A DNA stretch of 64,000 nt, from contig NZ_PKRO01000010.1 of assembly GCF_002855495.1 (NCBI RefSeq), positions 31,036 through 95,035 on the forward strand, given 5' to 3'. A program made the translations under genes and the position numbers. The notes beneath the pieces are model-generated. The model saw only the letters and a program-made list of their open reading frames with translations, searched no databases and was not told the origin of the DNA. This DNA is from Porphyrobacter sp. TH134. Its GTDB lineage: Bacteria; Pseudomonadota; Alphaproteobacteria; Sphingomonadales; Sphingomonadaceae. The first letter of the stretch is position 1. Each line of letters starts with the position of its first letter. This document shows, piece after piece, positions 19,558 through 29,068 of the stretch.

Positions 19558-19803
19558 TCAGCGGCGCGCGATCCGATAGGGTCCGCGCCGCTTTTGCATG
19601 GCGATGCCTTTCCACGAGAGAACGATGGCGCCGCGTGTGGATAGCGCGTCGGTGGCCGCATGGATGGTGTCCATCTGTTCGCGCCAATTGCCCTCGGGCC
19701 CCGCCACGGACTCGGCAAGGCGGCGGGCGGCCTCGCTCGGACAGATTGTTGCCCCGGCTGCCCGCTCGTCCAGCAGGCTGAGGATCGCTTCTTCCCCGGT
19801 CAC
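19558..19803 (-). CDS. DUF3253 family protein
   Basis: 81-aa DUF3253-type small protein. Typical features are EEAILSLLDERAAGATICPSE, AARRLAES and the end WKGIAMQKRRGPYRIAR. The best start is a GTG (19803) overlapping the DoxX stop in a GTGA arrangement; an in-frame ATG at 19842 would add 13 residues. Last gene of a minus-strand operon DUF985-DoxX-DUF3253. Function unknown; several residues suggest a winged-helix-like fold. Confidence 0.75.
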   Translation of the reverse strand: MTGEEAILSLLDERAAGATICPSEAARRLAESVAGPEGNWREQMDTIHAATDALSTRGAIVLSWKGIAMQKRRGPYRIARR

Positions 19804-20198
19804 GCGCGGCGGCGGGGTAGGGGCAAGCAATCGCCCACCCATAGAGCGAGCCAGATAATCACCGGCTGTGCAAACATGCGCGGCACGTGATAGCCCAGCC
19901 CAAGCCCACCATCGCCGCGCGCCATGTCCAGCGCGAAATGGTTGATATTGGCGGGCCACACGCACAGCGCATACAGCGCCAGCCCCCATCCTGCCGCCTG
20001 CCGCAGTTTCAAGGAGAACGGCTGCACCAGCCCAAGGCTTCCGAAGATCTCGGCCACGCCTGTCAGCAGCACCACAGCGTCAGGCGCTGGAACCCATGCT
20101 GGAGTGATGGTCAGAAAGGGGGCGGGGTTGATCAGGTGGATCACGCCCGCCGCAAAGTAGAACGCGGCCAACACCCAGCGCAGGACAGGCCGGATCAT
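19800..20198 (-). CDS. DoxX-like membrane protein
   Basis: 132-aa four-helix membrane protein of the DoxX/DoxD-like group, with VLAAFYFAAGVIHLINP, WVPAPDAVVLLTGVAEIFGSLGLV, GWGLALYALCVWPANINH and VIIWLALWVGD segments. ATG 20198 overlaps the preceding gene's stop (ATGA), so it is coupled to it. DoxX-like proteins associate with respiratory or quinone functions; nothing more specific can be said here. Confidence 0.82.
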   Translation of the reverse strand: MIRPVLRWVLAAFYFAAGVIHLINPAPFLTITPAWVPAPDAVVLLTGVAEIFGSLGLVQPFSLKLRQAAGWGLALYALCVWPANINHFALDMARGDGGLGLGYHVPRMFAQPVIIWLALWVGDCLPLPRRRA

Positions 20199-20650
20199 GC
20201 GGGCTGTCCGCATCCCGGTTCCCACCCCGGCGGTGCGAGCGTGAATCCGGCAAAATCGAACCCCGGCACCACCACGCAAGATACCAGGCTGTAGCCATGA
20301 CGCGGTTCGCCAAATCCTCTGGCCGCCTGCCATTCGCCCGGAGCGACAAGGCCCTGTAGCTGCTGGCCCGCGCCCACGTCGCTGCCAAGAATCACGGACC
20401 GCGCCGGCTCTGAATGGTCGGCGGCCAGTCGCAATTCCAGCGGATCGCCCGCTTGCCACAGCCATAGCTCCGCTGCGTCGACTGTGTGCCAGTGCGAGGC
20501 CTCGCCTGCGCGCAGCAGGAAGATGATTGCGGTGCCGCTGGCGCGCCCGTCGGGGCCTGCGCCGCCTCGCCAGGTTTCGGCATACCACCCGCCTTCAGGA
20601 TGGGCGGTCAGGCCCAATTGTTCGATCAGTGCGGCCGCGCTATCACCCAT
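20195..20650 (-). CDS. Cupin (DUF985) family protein
   Basis: 151-aa cupin-like DUF985 protein. Motifs: LGLTAHPEGGWYAETWR at the N-terminus, IIFLLRAGEASHWHTVDAAELW (metal-binding-like His), GLVAPGEWQAARG and VPGFDFAGFTLAP. ATG 20650 has AAGGA seven bases upstream; an in-frame ATG at 20668 has a weaker site. First gene in the DUF985-DoxX-DUF3253 run. A small sugar-binding or isomerase role is possible but unproven. Confidence 0.88.
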   Translation of the reverse strand: MGDSAAALIEQLGLTAHPEGGWYAETWRGGAGPDGRASGTAIIFLLRAGEASHWHTVDAAELWLWQAGDPLELRLAADHSEPARSVILGSDVGAGQQLQGLVAPGEWQAARGFGEPRHGYSLVSCVVVPGFDFAGFTLAPPGWEPGCGQPA

Positions 20651-20702
20651 GCCAGTGTCCTTGCCCATGTATCCGGGCGCTCTAGCTTCGGGAGCCACCT
20701 CC

Positions 20703-21998
20703 ATGCAACGTTTCGCGCCCTCTCGTCTTGCTCTTGCTGCCGGTCTGGTGCTGGCCAGCCCGCTGGCTGCGCAAGATGCGCCTGCCGATGCGGCCACCGC
20801 AGTCGCGAATGCGGCCTTGGAAGCAGCGCCGATTTTCGATGGGCATAATGACGTGCCCAATCAGCTGCGCGCGCGCGTCGCCAACCAGATCAACGCCTTT
20901 GACTTCGAGGACACCAGCCACACCGGCGCAGCGCATCCGCAAGGTGCGGTGATGCAGACCGATCTGGCGCGGTTGAAGCAAGGCAAGGTGGGCGCGCAGT
21001 TCTGGTCGGTCTATGTCCCCTCGAACCCTGATGAGGACGAAGCCGTGCGCGAGGTGATCGAGCAGATCGATGTGACCCGCCGTCTGATCGCGCGCTACCC
21101 TGAAGGCCTGCGGTTCGCCGAAACCGCCGATCAGGTCGAACGCGCGATGGCCGAGGGCAAGATCGCGTCATTGCTGGGGATGGAAGGCGGCCATTCGATC
21201 GGGTCAAGCCTTGGGGTGCTGCGCCAGCTGCATGCGCTGGGCGCGCGCTACATGACTCTTACCCACAACAGCAATACGCCCTGGGCCGATGCGGCCACCG
21301 ACACGCCGGTGCACGGCGGCCTCACCGAATTCGGCAAGGATGTGGTGCGCGAGATGAACCGGCTCGGGATGCTGGTGGACCTCAGCCATGTGAGCGAGGA
21401 TACCATGCTTGATGCGCTGGATGTGGCCAAGGCGCCGGTGATCTTCAGCCATTCCGGCGCGCGCGCGGTCAATGGGCATCCGCGCAATGTGCCCGACAGT
21501 GTCTTGAAGCGGCTTCCTGAAAACGGGGGGATCGTGATGGTGGTCGCCCTGCCGGGCTTCCTCAATGAAGAGCGCCGGCAGTGGTTTGCGCGTCGTTCGG
21601 CAGAAGAAGCGCGGTTGAAGGCGCTGTGGCAGGGACAACCCTCCAAGGTCACCGAAGCGATGGCGGCGTGGGACAAGGCTTCGCCTGAACCGGCCACCAC
21701 CATCAAGCACATGGCCGACCATATCGACCATATCCGGGCGGTTGCCGGGGTCGAATCGATTGGAATTGGCGGCGATTTTGACGGGATGCCGTCCGGCCCG
21801 GTCGGTTTCGAGGACGTGCGCGGCTATCCGCTGCTGTTTGCCGAATTGGCGCAGCGCGGCTATTCGCAAGCCGAACTGGAGATGATCGCCAGCCGCAATG
21901 CCTTGCGCGTGATGCGGGCAGCCGAGGCTTATGCGGCAAGCATGGCGGGCGAAGCGCCGATTGAGACGCTGATCAGCCCGCCCGCCAAACCGAAATGA
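20703..21998 (+). CDS. M19 family membrane dipeptidase
   Basis: 431-aa zinc dipeptidase with a signal peptide (MQRFAPSRLALAAGLVLASP, cut near AQDAP). Zinc-site motifs of the renal-dipeptidase family are present: IFDGHNDVP, LGMEGGHSIG, FSHSGAR and GIGGDFDG. These enzymes cleave dipeptides (often with D-amino acids or beta-lactams in the family). Exported, so probably periplasmic or surface. Ends one base before the minus-strand small membrane gene stop. Confidence 0.93.
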   Translation: MQRFAPSRLALAAGLVLASPLAAQDAPADAATAVANAALEAAPIFDGHNDVPNQLRARVANQINAFDFEDTSHTGAAHPQGAVMQTDLARLKQGKVGAQFWSVYVPSNPDEDEAVREVIEQIDVTRRLIARYPEGLRFAETADQVERAMAEGKIASLLGMEGGHSIGSSLGVLRQLHALGARYMTLTHNSNTPWADAATDTPVHGGLTEFGKDVVREMNRLGMLVDLSHVSEDTMLDALDVAKAPVIFSHSGARAVNGHPRNVPDSVLKRLPENGGIVMVVALPGFLNEERRQWFARRSAEEARLKALWQGQPSKVTEAMAAWDKASPEPATTIKHMADHIDHIRAVAGVESIGIGGDFDGMPSGPVGFEDVRGYPLLFAELAQRGYSQAELEMIASRNALRVMRAAEAYAASMAGEAPIETLISPPAKPK

Positions 21999-22160
21999 TC
22001 AATGGCTCGCGTTGTAGAGCGCTGGAATGATCCAGACGAGGCTCATCGCGATCACTGCAAAGCCCAGGCTGAAGCCCAGCACATAGCGCAGCCCGGTGTT
22101 GGTAACGGCCCCGCGTGCGGCTTCGTCGTTGATGCGAATGGCGTCGTTTTGATCGGACAT
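21999..22160 (-). CDS. Small membrane protein (53 aa)
   Basis: 53 aa starting MSDQNDAIRINDEAARGAVT and with a single membrane helix GLRYVLGFSLGFAVIAMSL-VWIIPALYN. ATG 22160 has GGGGAGAG six bases upstream. It resembles the next gene (22242-22499) in its helix. Function unknown. A near-perfect inverted repeat lies upstream (22180-22210) between this gene and its neighbour. Confidence 0.7.
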   Translation of the reverse strand: MSDQNDAIRINDEAARGAVTNTGLRYVLGFSLGFAVIAMSLVWIIPALYNASH

Positions 22161-22179
22161 CACGGCTCTCCCCATGGTT

Positions 22180-22210
22180 TGACGTAACGGAAACATCTTC
22201 CGCTACGTCA
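22180..22210. promoter_or_regulatory. 13-bp inverted repeat, operator candidate
   Basis: Arms TGACGTAACGGAA (22180-22192) and TTCCGCTACGTCA (22198-22210) match at 12 of 13 positions around a 5-nt spacer. This is the size and symmetry of a dimeric repressor site and lies just upstream of the 53-aa membrane gene. No regulator is identified. Confidence 0.45.
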
Positions 22211-22241
22211 ATCAAGTCAAGCGGCCGTGATTGGTTCCCGA

Positions 22242-22499
22242 TCAGTCCGGGCTGGGGACTGCTGCTGCACTGTCAGCAGGCGGCGCATCGCGCGCTTCGG
22301 CCTCAGCCTCGACCCTGCCGGTGGCGGTCCCCTGGCTTTCGACGTTGTCCTGCGTCAGCGCGCCTGTCACCCAAATCAGCGTCATGGCAAGGATGGCCAG
22401 AGTGAGGCTGATGAGCAAGACCCAGCGCACCACGCCTTCCCTGCTGCCCGCCTTGGCATCGGCTTGGTCGATCCGGGTTTGCGGTTCGGGGGTCGGCAT
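22242..22499 (-). CDS. Small membrane protein (85 aa), relative of neighbour
   Basis: 85 aa; one predicted membrane helix VVRWVLLISLTLAILAMTL-IWVTGAL, flanked by a charged N-terminus and an acidic Ala/Glu-rich C-terminus. AGGAG sits seven bases before ATG 22499. The helix resembles that of the 53-aa neighbour (shared R-x-VL-x-x-SL and I/V-AM-x-L-V/IW pattern), which suggests a duplicated pair. Function unknown. Confidence 0.7.
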   Translation of the reverse strand: MPTPEPQTRIDQADAKAGSREGVVRWVLLISLTLAILAMTLIWVTGALTQDNVESQGTATGRVEAEAEARDAPPADSAAAVPSPD

Positions 22500-22610
22500 T
22501 GAAGTCTCCTGCTTGGTTCACGCAGAGGATAAGCCGAAGCGCAGCAGGAATGTTCCGCCGCGTCACCGATCCATCAGCGCCCGACGCCGCAGGCAGAAGC
22601 GGGGCTTGCC

Positions 22611-23447
22611 CTAGTCGCGCAGCAGTTCGTTGATGCCGGTTTTGGAGCGTGTCTGCGCATCGACTGTCTTGACGATCACCGCGCAATACAGGCTGGGGCC
22701 GGGCGAACCATCGGGCAGCGGCTTGCCGGGCATCGAGCCGGGGACGACCACCGCATAGGGCGGCACTTCGCCGATATGGATTTCGCCGGTTGCCCGGTCG
22801 ACGATCTTGGTCGACGCGCCGAGATAGACGCCCATCGACAGCACGGCGCCTGTCCCCACGCGCACGCCCTCGGCCACTTCAGCGCGGGCACCGATGAAGG
22901 CGTTGTCACCGATGATGACGGGTTCGGCCTGAAGCGGCTCAAGCACGCCGCCGATCCCGGCCCCGCCCGAGATGTGGACATTCGCGCCAATCTGCGCGCA
23001 GGAGCCGACGGTGGCCCAAGTGTCGATCATGGTGTTTTCGCCAACATAAGCGCCGATGTTGACGAAGCTTGGCATCAGCACGACGCCCTTGGAGATATGC
23101 GCACCGCGCCGCACCACTGCGCCGGGCACGACGCGGAAGCCGGCCTCGCGGAAGCGGTTATCGCCCCAGCCTGCGAACTTCATCGGCACCTTGTCATAGG
23201 CGGGCGCGCTGGCTGCGCCGCCATCCATCACGCGGTTGTCGTTGAGGCGGAAGCTGAGCAGCACGGCTTTCTTGAGCCACTGGTTGACTGTCCACCCGCC
23301 GTTGCCATCGGGCTCGGCCACCCGCGCCGCACCGCTATCCAGCAGGGCGAGCGCTTTCTCCACAGCATCGCCCACCGGATGGCCTGCGGTGACCGAAGCG
23401 CGGTCGTCCCAGGCAGCTTCGATGGCGGTGATAAGGGCTTCGGTCAT
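22611..23447 (-). CDS. dapD: 2,3,4,5-tetrahydropyridine-2,6-dicarboxylate N-succinyltransferase DapD
   Basis: 278-aa acyltransferase of the succinylase branch of lysine and meso-diaminopimelate synthesis, using succinyl-CoA. It has an N-terminal helical part ([29 protein letters not shown]) and a left-handed beta-helix of hexapeptide repeats ([47 protein letters not shown]). The start at 23447 gives normal length; the open frame upstream is not coding. Monocistronic in this window. Confidence 0.97.
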   Translation of the reverse strand: MTEALITAIEAAWDDRASVTAGHPVGDAVEKALALLDSGAARVAEPDGNGGWTVNQWLKKAVLLSFRLNDNRVMDGGAASAPAYDKVPMKFAGWGDNRFREAGFRVVPGAVVRRGAHISKGVVLMPSFVNIGAYVGENTMIDTWATVGSCAQIGANVHISGGAGIGGVLEPLQAEPVIIGDNAFIGARAEVAEGVRVGTGAVLSMGVYLGASTKIVDRATGEIHIGEVPPYAVVVPGSMPGKPLPDGSPGPSLYCAVIVKTVDAQTRSKTGINELLRD

Positions 23448-23472
23448 GCGCGGTCTCCAGAAAGACTCCGAT

Positions 23473-23571
23473 CCCCGTTCATCCTGAGCTTGCCGAAGGA
23501 CTGTCTTTCCTTCGGGGCCAGCGCACAAAAAAGAGAAGCTCCGGCCCTTCGACGGGCGCAGGATGAACGGG
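23473..23571. repeat. Inverted repeat pair of a dispersed intergenic element
   Basis: Left copy CCGTTCATCCTGAGCTTGCC GAAGGA (23475-23500) and right copy in reverse, CCCTTCGACGGGCGCAGGAT GAACGG (23545-23570). The CTTCGACAAGCTCAGGATGA-like core is widespread in sphingomonads, as I recall. Lies upstream of dapD and might form a large stem in RNA. Confidence 0.65.
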
Positions 23572-23722
23572 AACGGGTCAGAATTCGGCCTCGCCGTAGC
23601 CGCGCTGCGCGCTGGCGGCAAGCGCGCGCTGCACACGGATGAGGCACGCATACGTAAGTCACGCAGACCTGCCCAGTTTTTCAGCACGCACGGCCACAAG
23701 CGCGGCTGCGCATGCGAAAAAT
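23572..23722. other. Intergenic stretch without a supported gene
   Basis: Between the dapD-side repeat and the phosphotransferase stop. Short open frames exist on both strands but have no start context or family features. Nothing further can be supported. Confidence 0.4.
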
Positions 23723-24805
23723 CTAGGAATCCATCCCCGCTGCCCGTGCGAATTCGTAAGCCCGCTCTGCCAGTGGACGCACCCGCTCGCTCATCGCCTG
23801 CGCGTGGGCAGAGGAGGCCGTCCCGTCGATCACGCGCTTCTTGATGCCCTGCATGATCCCGGCGAGGCGGAACAGGTTATAGGCAAAGTACCAGTCCATC
23901 GGCGGCACGGGATAGCCGGTGCGCGCCACATATCGTTCTACCGCTTCGTCCTGAGACGGGATGCCGAGCGCTTCGAGGTCCAGCCCCACCAGCCCAGCGC
24001 GGCCATCGGCAGGGTTGTGCCAGTTGAGCATCAGATAACTGAAGTCCGCGATCGGATCACCCAGTGTCGACAACTCCCAGTCGAGCACCGCGATAATGCG
24101 GGCTTCCGTCTTGTGGAAGATCACGTTGTCGAGCCGGTAATCGCCATGCACGACGGATGATCCGTGCTGCGGCGGGATGGTCTGGGGCAGCCAGGCAATC
24201 AGCGCTTCCATTTCCGGCATCAGCTCGGTTTCGGACAGCTTGTATTGCTTGGTCCAGCGGGCGATCTGGCGGGCGCAGTAATCGGTGGGCTTGCCATAGT
24301 CGCCCATGCCGATTGTGTCCGGCTGGTTGAGATGCAGGTCGGCCATGGTGTCGATCAGCGCATGGTAGAGCGCGCGGCGTTCGGCAGGCTCCATGCCGGG
24401 CAGCGCGCCATTCCACAGCGAACGGCCATCGGCCATGCTCATCACGAAGAACTTCGATCCGATCACTTCCGGGTCTTCGCAGAGGCCATAGGTGCGCGGC
24501 ACCGGGAAGCCGGTCGGGAACAGCCCGGTCATCGCGGCATATTCGCGGTCGACGGCATGGGCGCTGGGGAGCAGCTTGCCAAAGGGCTGGCGGCGCAGCA
24601 CATAAGACGCGCCCGGCGTGTCGATCCGGTAGGTCGGGTTCGACTGGCCACCCTTGAACTTGGTGTAGCTGATCGGGCCGGCAAAGCCTTCGACATTGGC
24701 TTCGAACCATGCGGTCAGCGCGGCAAGGTCGAGCGCGTCCTTCTCGGTCACCGCGACGGTGCCGACCATTTCCTTGTCGAAATCGATTTCGTTCGTTTCT
24801 GGCAT
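23723..24805 (-). CDS. ACAD10-like phosphotransferase family protein
   Basis: 360-aa aminoglycoside phosphotransferase-fold protein. Kinase-like core: [12 protein letters not shown] (glycine-rich), [15 protein letters not shown] (ATP lysine region), [13 protein letters not shown] (catalytic Asp) and [16 protein letters not shown] (metal-binding Asp). Homologues are linked with acyl-CoA dehydrogenases and proposed to phosphorylate hydroxyacyl substrates so they can enter beta-oxidation. Here it sits with an alcohol dehydrogenase and ACAD genes, which fits. ATG shares one base with the ADH stop (TGATG). Confidence 0.9.
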   Translation of the reverse strand: MPETNEIDFDKEMVGTVAVTEKDALDLAALTAWFEANVEGFAGPISYTKFKGGQSNPTYRIDTPGASYVLRRQPFGKLLPSAHAVDREYAAMTGLFPTGFPVPRTYGLCEDPEVIGSKFFVMSMADGRSLWNGALPGMEPAERRALYHALIDTMADLHLNQPDTIGMGDYGKPTDYCARQIARWTKQYKLSETELMPEMEALIAWLPQTIPPQHGSSVVHGDYRLDNVIFHKTEARIIAVLDWELSTLGDPIADFSYLMLNWHNPADGRAGLVGLDLEALGIPSQDEAVERYVARTGYPVPPMDWYFAYNLFRLAGIMQGIKKRVIDGTASSAHAQAMSERVRPLAERAYEFARAAGMDS

Positions 24806-25896
24806 CAGTCAAACACCACAACGGTGCGCGCCGAATGCCCGGCGCGCATCGTGTTGAAGCCTTCGTTCACCTCATCGAGCGAAATCCGCTCGGCGATGAT
24901 CGTGTCGAGATCAAGCAGCCCGCGCAGGTAGAAATCGACGAGGCGCGGCAGATCGACCGGGAAGTGGTTCATTCCCATGATCGCGCCCATCAGTTTCTTG
25001 CCGCCGAGCAAGTCCATCGCGCCGAGGCCGACCTTGCAATCAAGCGGCATCATGCCAAGGATCACCGCCGTCCCGCCGCGTCGCAGCGAAGCCACGGCGA
25101 GATCGGCCGAGGCTTGCCGCCCCACCGCCTCGATCCCCCAATCGACCCCGCCACCGCTAATGGCGATGATCTGCTTGGCAGCATCATCTGCCAGCGCATC
25201 GACGGTGTGGGTTGCGCCGAGCACTGTGGCCAGTTCGCGCTTTTCGGCAAGCGGATCGGCAGCGATGATCTTGCCCGCGCCCGCGATTTTGGCCGCGTTG
25301 ATCGCGGCAAGGCCCACACCGCCGCAGCCGACCACCAGCACGGTTTCGCCTGGCGTCACCTTGCAGGCGTTGAAGATCGTCCCCGCGCCGGTCGTCACCG
25401 CGCAGCCGAGAAGGGCGGCGCGGTCGAACGGCATGGCCTTGTCGATCGCGACGCAGGCATGTTCGTGGATCAGCATCTGTTCGGACAGGGCCGAAAGGTT
25501 GAGCATCTGGGCGACCGGCGCGCTGCCATCAGCAAAGGCGATGCGCGGGGCTTCGCCCTTCTGGCGGCGGGTGTCCCCGCCAAGGCACAGCGCCATGCGG
25601 CCCGTGATGCAGAATTCGCAATGCCCGCAAAAAGCCGAGAGGCAACTGACGACGTGGTCGCCCGGCTTCACCGTGCGCACTTCGCTGCCGACTGCACGCA
25701 CGATCCCTGCCGCCTCATGCCCCGGAATAGCCGGAAGCGCGTGAGGGTAATGCCCGTCGATGAAGTGCAGATCGGAATGGCACAGCCCACACGCCTTGGT
25801 GTCGATCAACACCTCATGCGGGCCGGGTGCGGCATAGGTGACTTCGGCGATGCGAAGGCCCTGGCCGGGTGCTTCAAGAATGGCGGCTTTTGCCAT
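24805..25896 (-). CDS. Zinc-dependent alcohol dehydrogenase (MDR)
   Basis: 363 aa. Catalytic zinc motif CGLCHSDLHFIDGHYPHALP with GHEAAG follows, and structural zinc cysteines cluster in CLSAFCGHCEFCITGRMALC. The NAD-binding motif is VVGCGGVGLAAINAA. Structure is typical of class III or medium-chain alcohol dehydrogenases. In the context of acyl-CoA dehydrogenases and a phosphotransferase, a role in oxidising an alcohol intermediate is likely; the substrate is unknown. The stop is coupled to the phosphotransferase start. Confidence 0.93.
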   Translation of the reverse strand: MAKAAILEAPGQGLRIAEVTYAAPGPHEVLIDTKACGLCHSDLHFIDGHYPHALPAIPGHEAAGIVRAVGSEVRTVKPGDHVVSCLSAFCGHCEFCITGRMALCLGGDTRRQKGEAPRIAFADGSAPVAQMLNLSALSEQMLIHEHACVAIDKAMPFDRAALLGCAVTTGAGTIFNACKVTPGETVLVVGCGGVGLAAINAAKIAGAGKIIAADPLAEKRELATVLGATHTVDALADDAAKQIIAISGGGVDWGIEAVGRQASADLAVASLRRGGTAVILGMMPLDCKVGLGAMDLLGGKKLMGAIMGMNHFPVDLPRLVDFYLRGLLDLDTIIAERISLDEVNEGFNTMRAGHSARTVVVFD

Positions 25897-25908
25897 GGTC
25901 TATGCTTT

Positions 25909-25977
25909 CCGTTCGGTTCGAGCGCAGTCGAGAACCGTTCGTGCCAAGGTGTCTCGACTTCGCTCGACACGAACGGT
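25909..25977. repeat. Short inverted-repeat intergenic element
   Basis: CCGTTCGGTTCGAGCGCAGT CGAGAACCG (25909-25937) pairs imperfectly with TCTCGACTTCGCTCGA CACGAACGG (25952-25976). The TCGAGCGCAGTCGAGA core is another known sphingomonad repeat type. Sits upstream of the ADH and downstream of the acyl-CoA dehydrogenase. Confidence 0.65.
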
Positions 25978-25991
25978 GTTGGGATGGTCGC

Positions 25992-27329
25992 TTACCGCGC
26001 AACGCCCATGTCGCCCGAGCTGAAGCTCTGGCCATCATTGGCAGCACGTCCGTGATCGCCGCGCAGCGCGTTGGCCGTGGGGCCGGGACGCGGGGCGTGC
26101 TTGGCGAACTCGATATGCGCAATCGAGCGCGCGTGGACCTCGTCCGGCCCGTCAGCCAGACGCAGGGTGCGCTGGTTGGCATAGGAGCGCGCAAGGCCGA
26201 AATCGTCCGACACACCGCCGCCGCCGTGCGCCTGGATCGCATCGTCAATGATCCGCAGCGCCATGTTCGGGGCCTGCACCTTGATCATGGCGATTTCCTG
26301 CTTGGCCGCCTTGTTGCCGACCTTGTCCATCATGTCCGCCGCCTTGAGGCAGAGCAGACGGGTCATGTCGATGTCGATGCGGGCGCGCGCCACGCGCTCT
26401 TCCCAGACCGAGTGCTTGTAGACTGGCTTGCCGAAGGCTTCACGCTCCTGCAGGCGTCGGCACATTTTCTCCAGCGCTTCTTCCGCGGCACCGATGGTGC
26501 GCATGCAGTGGTGGATGCGGCCCGGCCCGAGGCGGCCTTGCGCGATCTCGAACCCGCGCCCTTCGCCGAGCAGGATATTCTCCGCCGGAACGCGGACGTT
26601 GACCATCTCGACTTCCATGTGGCCGTGCGGCGCATCGTCGTAGCCGAACACTGGCAGGTGGCGCAGGATGTTCACGCCGGGCGTGTCGATGGGCATCAGG
26701 ATCTGCGACTGCTGGGAATGGCGCTGCGCATCCGGGTTGGTCTTGCCCATCAGGATCGCGATCTTGCACCGCGGATCGCCGAGGCCCGAAGACCACCACT
26801 TGCGCCCGTTGATAATGTAATGATCGCCGTCCCGCTCGATCCGGGTTTCGATATTGGTCGCATCGGACGAGGCCGTGTTCGGCTCGGTCATCAGGAAGGC
26901 CGAGCGGATCTCGCCGTTCATCAGCGGACGCAGCCAGGCTTCCTTCTGCTCGCGGGTGCCGTAGCGGTGGAACACTTCCATGTTGCCGGTGTCGGGCGCG
27001 GAGCAGTTGAACACTTCGCTCGCCCAGCCGATGCGGCCCATTTCTTCGGCGCACATGGCATATTCGAGGTTGGTGAGGCCCGGCCCTTCGAATTCGAACG
27101 TGTCATCGACATGGTGATGGCTGTCATTGCGCGGGGGCATGAACAGGTTCCAGATGCCGGCGGCCTTGGCCTTGGCCTTGGTTTCCTCGACAATGGGGAG
27201 CACCTTCCAGCGCTCGCCCTCGTGTTCCTGCTGGTCATAGACCGCCATGTTCGGGCGGACATGCGCCTCGATGAAATCGCGCACGCGGTTGCGCCAGTAA
27301 AGCTGGCGTTCGGTGGGTTCGAAATCCAT
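25992..27329 (-). CDS. Acyl-CoA dehydrogenase family protein
   Basis: 445-aa ACAD with the family layout: helical N-terminal domain, middle beta domain ([18 protein letters not shown], with FAD-binding SxxDxT-like region) and C-terminal helical domain ([41 protein letters not shown]). The ATG at 27329 has GAGAGGAA seven bases upstream, so the longer frame is ignored. Long, branched or unusual acyl-CoA substrates are probable; specificity unknown. Part of the minus-strand catabolic operon with the upstream MFS gene. Confidence 0.94.
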   Translation of the reverse strand: MDFEPTERQLYWRNRVRDFIEAHVRPNMAVYDQQEHEGERWKVLPIVEETKAKAKAAGIWNLFMPPRNDSHHHVDDTFEFEGPGLTNLEYAMCAEEMGRIGWASEVFNCSAPDTGNMEVFHRYGTREQKEAWLRPLMNGEIRSAFLMTEPNTASSDATNIETRIERDGDHYIINGRKWWSSGLGDPRCKIAILMGKTNPDAQRHSQQSQILMPIDTPGVNILRHLPVFGYDDAPHGHMEVEMVNVRVPAENILLGEGRGFEIAQGRLGPGRIHHCMRTIGAAEEALEKMCRRLQEREAFGKPVYKHSVWEERVARARIDIDMTRLLCLKAADMMDKVGNKAAKQEIAMIKVQAPNMALRIIDDAIQAHGGGGVSDDFGLARSYANQRTLRLADGPDEVHARSIAHIEFAKHAPRPGPTANALRGDHGRAANDGQSFSSGDMGVAR

Positions 27330-27412
27330 GGGGGTGTTCCTCTCTCGTCCTGTTTGAAAACCGAATCTGGCAGAGACCGTGGCAGAGCCTCGGTCGCCCG
27401 CCAAGCTCTCAT

Positions 27413-28846
27413 TTATGGTGCGCGCGGTACTCCGGCTGGGCTGTGATTGGCAGCCTTTCGCGCAGCAAGGCGGGTCTCGTGATCGGCGCGGCTGATCGGG
27501 AAGCGGGCCAGCCAATAAGCTGCCAGCAGCGTCAGCACCGCCGAAACCGCAAGATAGGCCAGCGCCAGATTGGCCGCCACGCTGGGTGCGACCGCGCTTT
27601 GTGCTGTGCCCGGCTCAAGACCGATGATCTTGACGATCAGACTGGTCAGCAAGATGCCGCCGCCGGTCGCCGATTTTTGGATCAGCCAGTTGCCCGCATA
27701 GAACGTCCCCTCGGCGCGCTTGCCGGTGCGTTCTTCAAAGGCTTCGACAATTTCTGCCACCATCGATGTTGCCGAGATGATCGAAACAATCCCCGCCGTG
27801 TTGGCCACCACCATCAGAGCCATGAACAGGCCGGTCGACAGCGCCGATCCGGCCTGCGGCCACAGCCCGGCAAGCAGCAGGACATAGGGCGCGCCGGCAA
27901 TTACCAGCGCCGCCACAGCGCCGCCCGCGCCGCTCGCCGGCTTGCCGAAATGGCGGTGGAGCGGGCCGACCACGACAAACATCGCTACCACCGACAGGCC
28001 CAGAACAGCCGGATACAGCTTGAACGCCAGCTCGCTGAACTGCCAGACATAGCGCAGCATGTAGAGCGTGATCGACAGCGTCACCCCCTGACTGACATAG
28101 GCCGCAAGCGCGCCGTATGCGAAGATCACGAAAGCGCGTTCACGGAACGCATCGAAGATGTCGGCAAACGCCAGCCGCAGCGAGAACGGCGGCGGCGCGC
28201 TGTCGGGCAGACGCGCAACATAAGAATGCTGTCCCAGCGCCGATCCGATCACCGACACCAGGATGACGACCGCGCCCACCATGCCGAACACCGCATAGCC
28301 ACCCGGTTCCAGCTGGGATTCGGGTGTCGGCAGAAACACGGTGAAGGCGAGGATCGACATCGCCAGCCCGCCGATCCAGCCTGACAGAAACCGGTAGCGG
28401 AACAATGTGGTGCGTTCGACATAATCGCCGGTGATTTCCGGCACCATGCTGATCGAGGGCACTTCGCAGGCGGACAGCAGCAGCCGCACGCCCACGGCCA
28501 GCGCCACGATCTCCCAGAAGGTTGGTACCCCGGTGAAGGGCGGTGACCACAGCAGCGCCCATGCCAGCGCCAGCGGAACTGCGGCGATATACAGCCACGG
28601 CAAGCGGCGGCCCCAGCGGGTGTAGGTGCGGTCGCACAAGTGCCCGATCAGCGGATCGACCAGCGCGTCGATCACCAGTGCCGTCGCCAGCGCCGCGCCG
28701 ACAATGCCGGCATCCACGCCCAGCACCAGATTGTAGAACGGCAGCAGGAAGAACGTGAAGCCGCCGTCCTTCACCCCGAACGCCACTGCGCCGAAGCCGT
28801 GCATCAGTTTGAGCCTGCCCGGAAGCGGCCCGGCGATCATGCTCAT
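27413..28846 (-). CDS. MFS transporter, GPH/MelB-like
   Basis: 477-aa polytopic inner membrane protein with about 12 helices. The motif [20 protein letters not shown] with a following [12 protein letters not shown] fits the glycoside-pentoside-hexuronide (GPH) cation symporter group. Conserved charged residues in helix 2 and loop 2-3 are present. Likely Na+/H+-coupled solute uptake; in this context a compound feeding the neighbouring acyl-CoA dehydrogenase is possible, but unproven. Confidence 0.88.
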   Translation of the reverse strand: MSMIAGPLPGRLKLMHGFGAVAFGVKDGGFTFFLLPFYNLVLGVDAGIVGAALATALVIDALVDPLIGHLCDRTYTRWGRRLPWLYIAAVPLALAWALLWSPPFTGVPTFWEIVALAVGVRLLLSACEVPSISMVPEITGDYVERTTLFRYRFLSGWIGGLAMSILAFTVFLPTPESQLEPGGYAVFGMVGAVVILVSVIGSALGQHSYVARLPDSAPPPFSLRLAFADIFDAFRERAFVIFAYGALAAYVSQGVTLSITLYMLRYVWQFSELAFKLYPAVLGLSVVAMFVVVGPLHRHFGKPASGAGGAVAALVIAGAPYVLLLAGLWPQAGSALSTGLFMALMVVANTAGIVSIISATSMVAEIVEAFEERTGKRAEGTFYAGNWLIQKSATGGGILLTSLIVKIIGLEPGTAQSAVAPSVAANLALAYLAVSAVLTLLAAYWLARFPISRADHETRLAARKAANHSPAGVPRAP

Positions 28847-29018
28847 CCGCGTCTGACCCTGAAGTCAGCCCAATCGCCGAATCCGGCCAAGACACCTCTC
28901 CCTTTTTCGGTTTCGAACCTAGACCGATTGTGCCTCGCGTCAATCGTGCAGGGCTGACGCTACGGCATCGCGAGACGCGCGCAAACGGTGTGATCGGCGC
29001 TTGCAGCCGTGCTCCAAA

Positions 29019-29038
29019 TGACGATAACGTAAGCGTCA
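29019..29038. promoter_or_regulatory. Palindromic operator candidate upstream of ACAD
   Basis: TGACGATAACGTAAGCGTCA reads TGACGnTnACGTnAnCGTCA on both strands. A central ACGT and flanking TGACG/CGTCA recall operator sites of TetR or MerR (LiuR-like) regulators of acyl-CoA degradation genes. It lies 31-50 nt before the plus-strand ACAD start, in the divergent region between it and the MFS gene. Function is inferred. Confidence 0.45.
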
Positions 29039-29068
29039 AGCGAGAGACGTGAGAGAGGAGAATCGGTC

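Noticed and set aside
22611..23699. Longer dapD starting upstream of 23447
   Set aside because: The extra residues cover the dispersed repeat; the family length fits the ATG at 23447.
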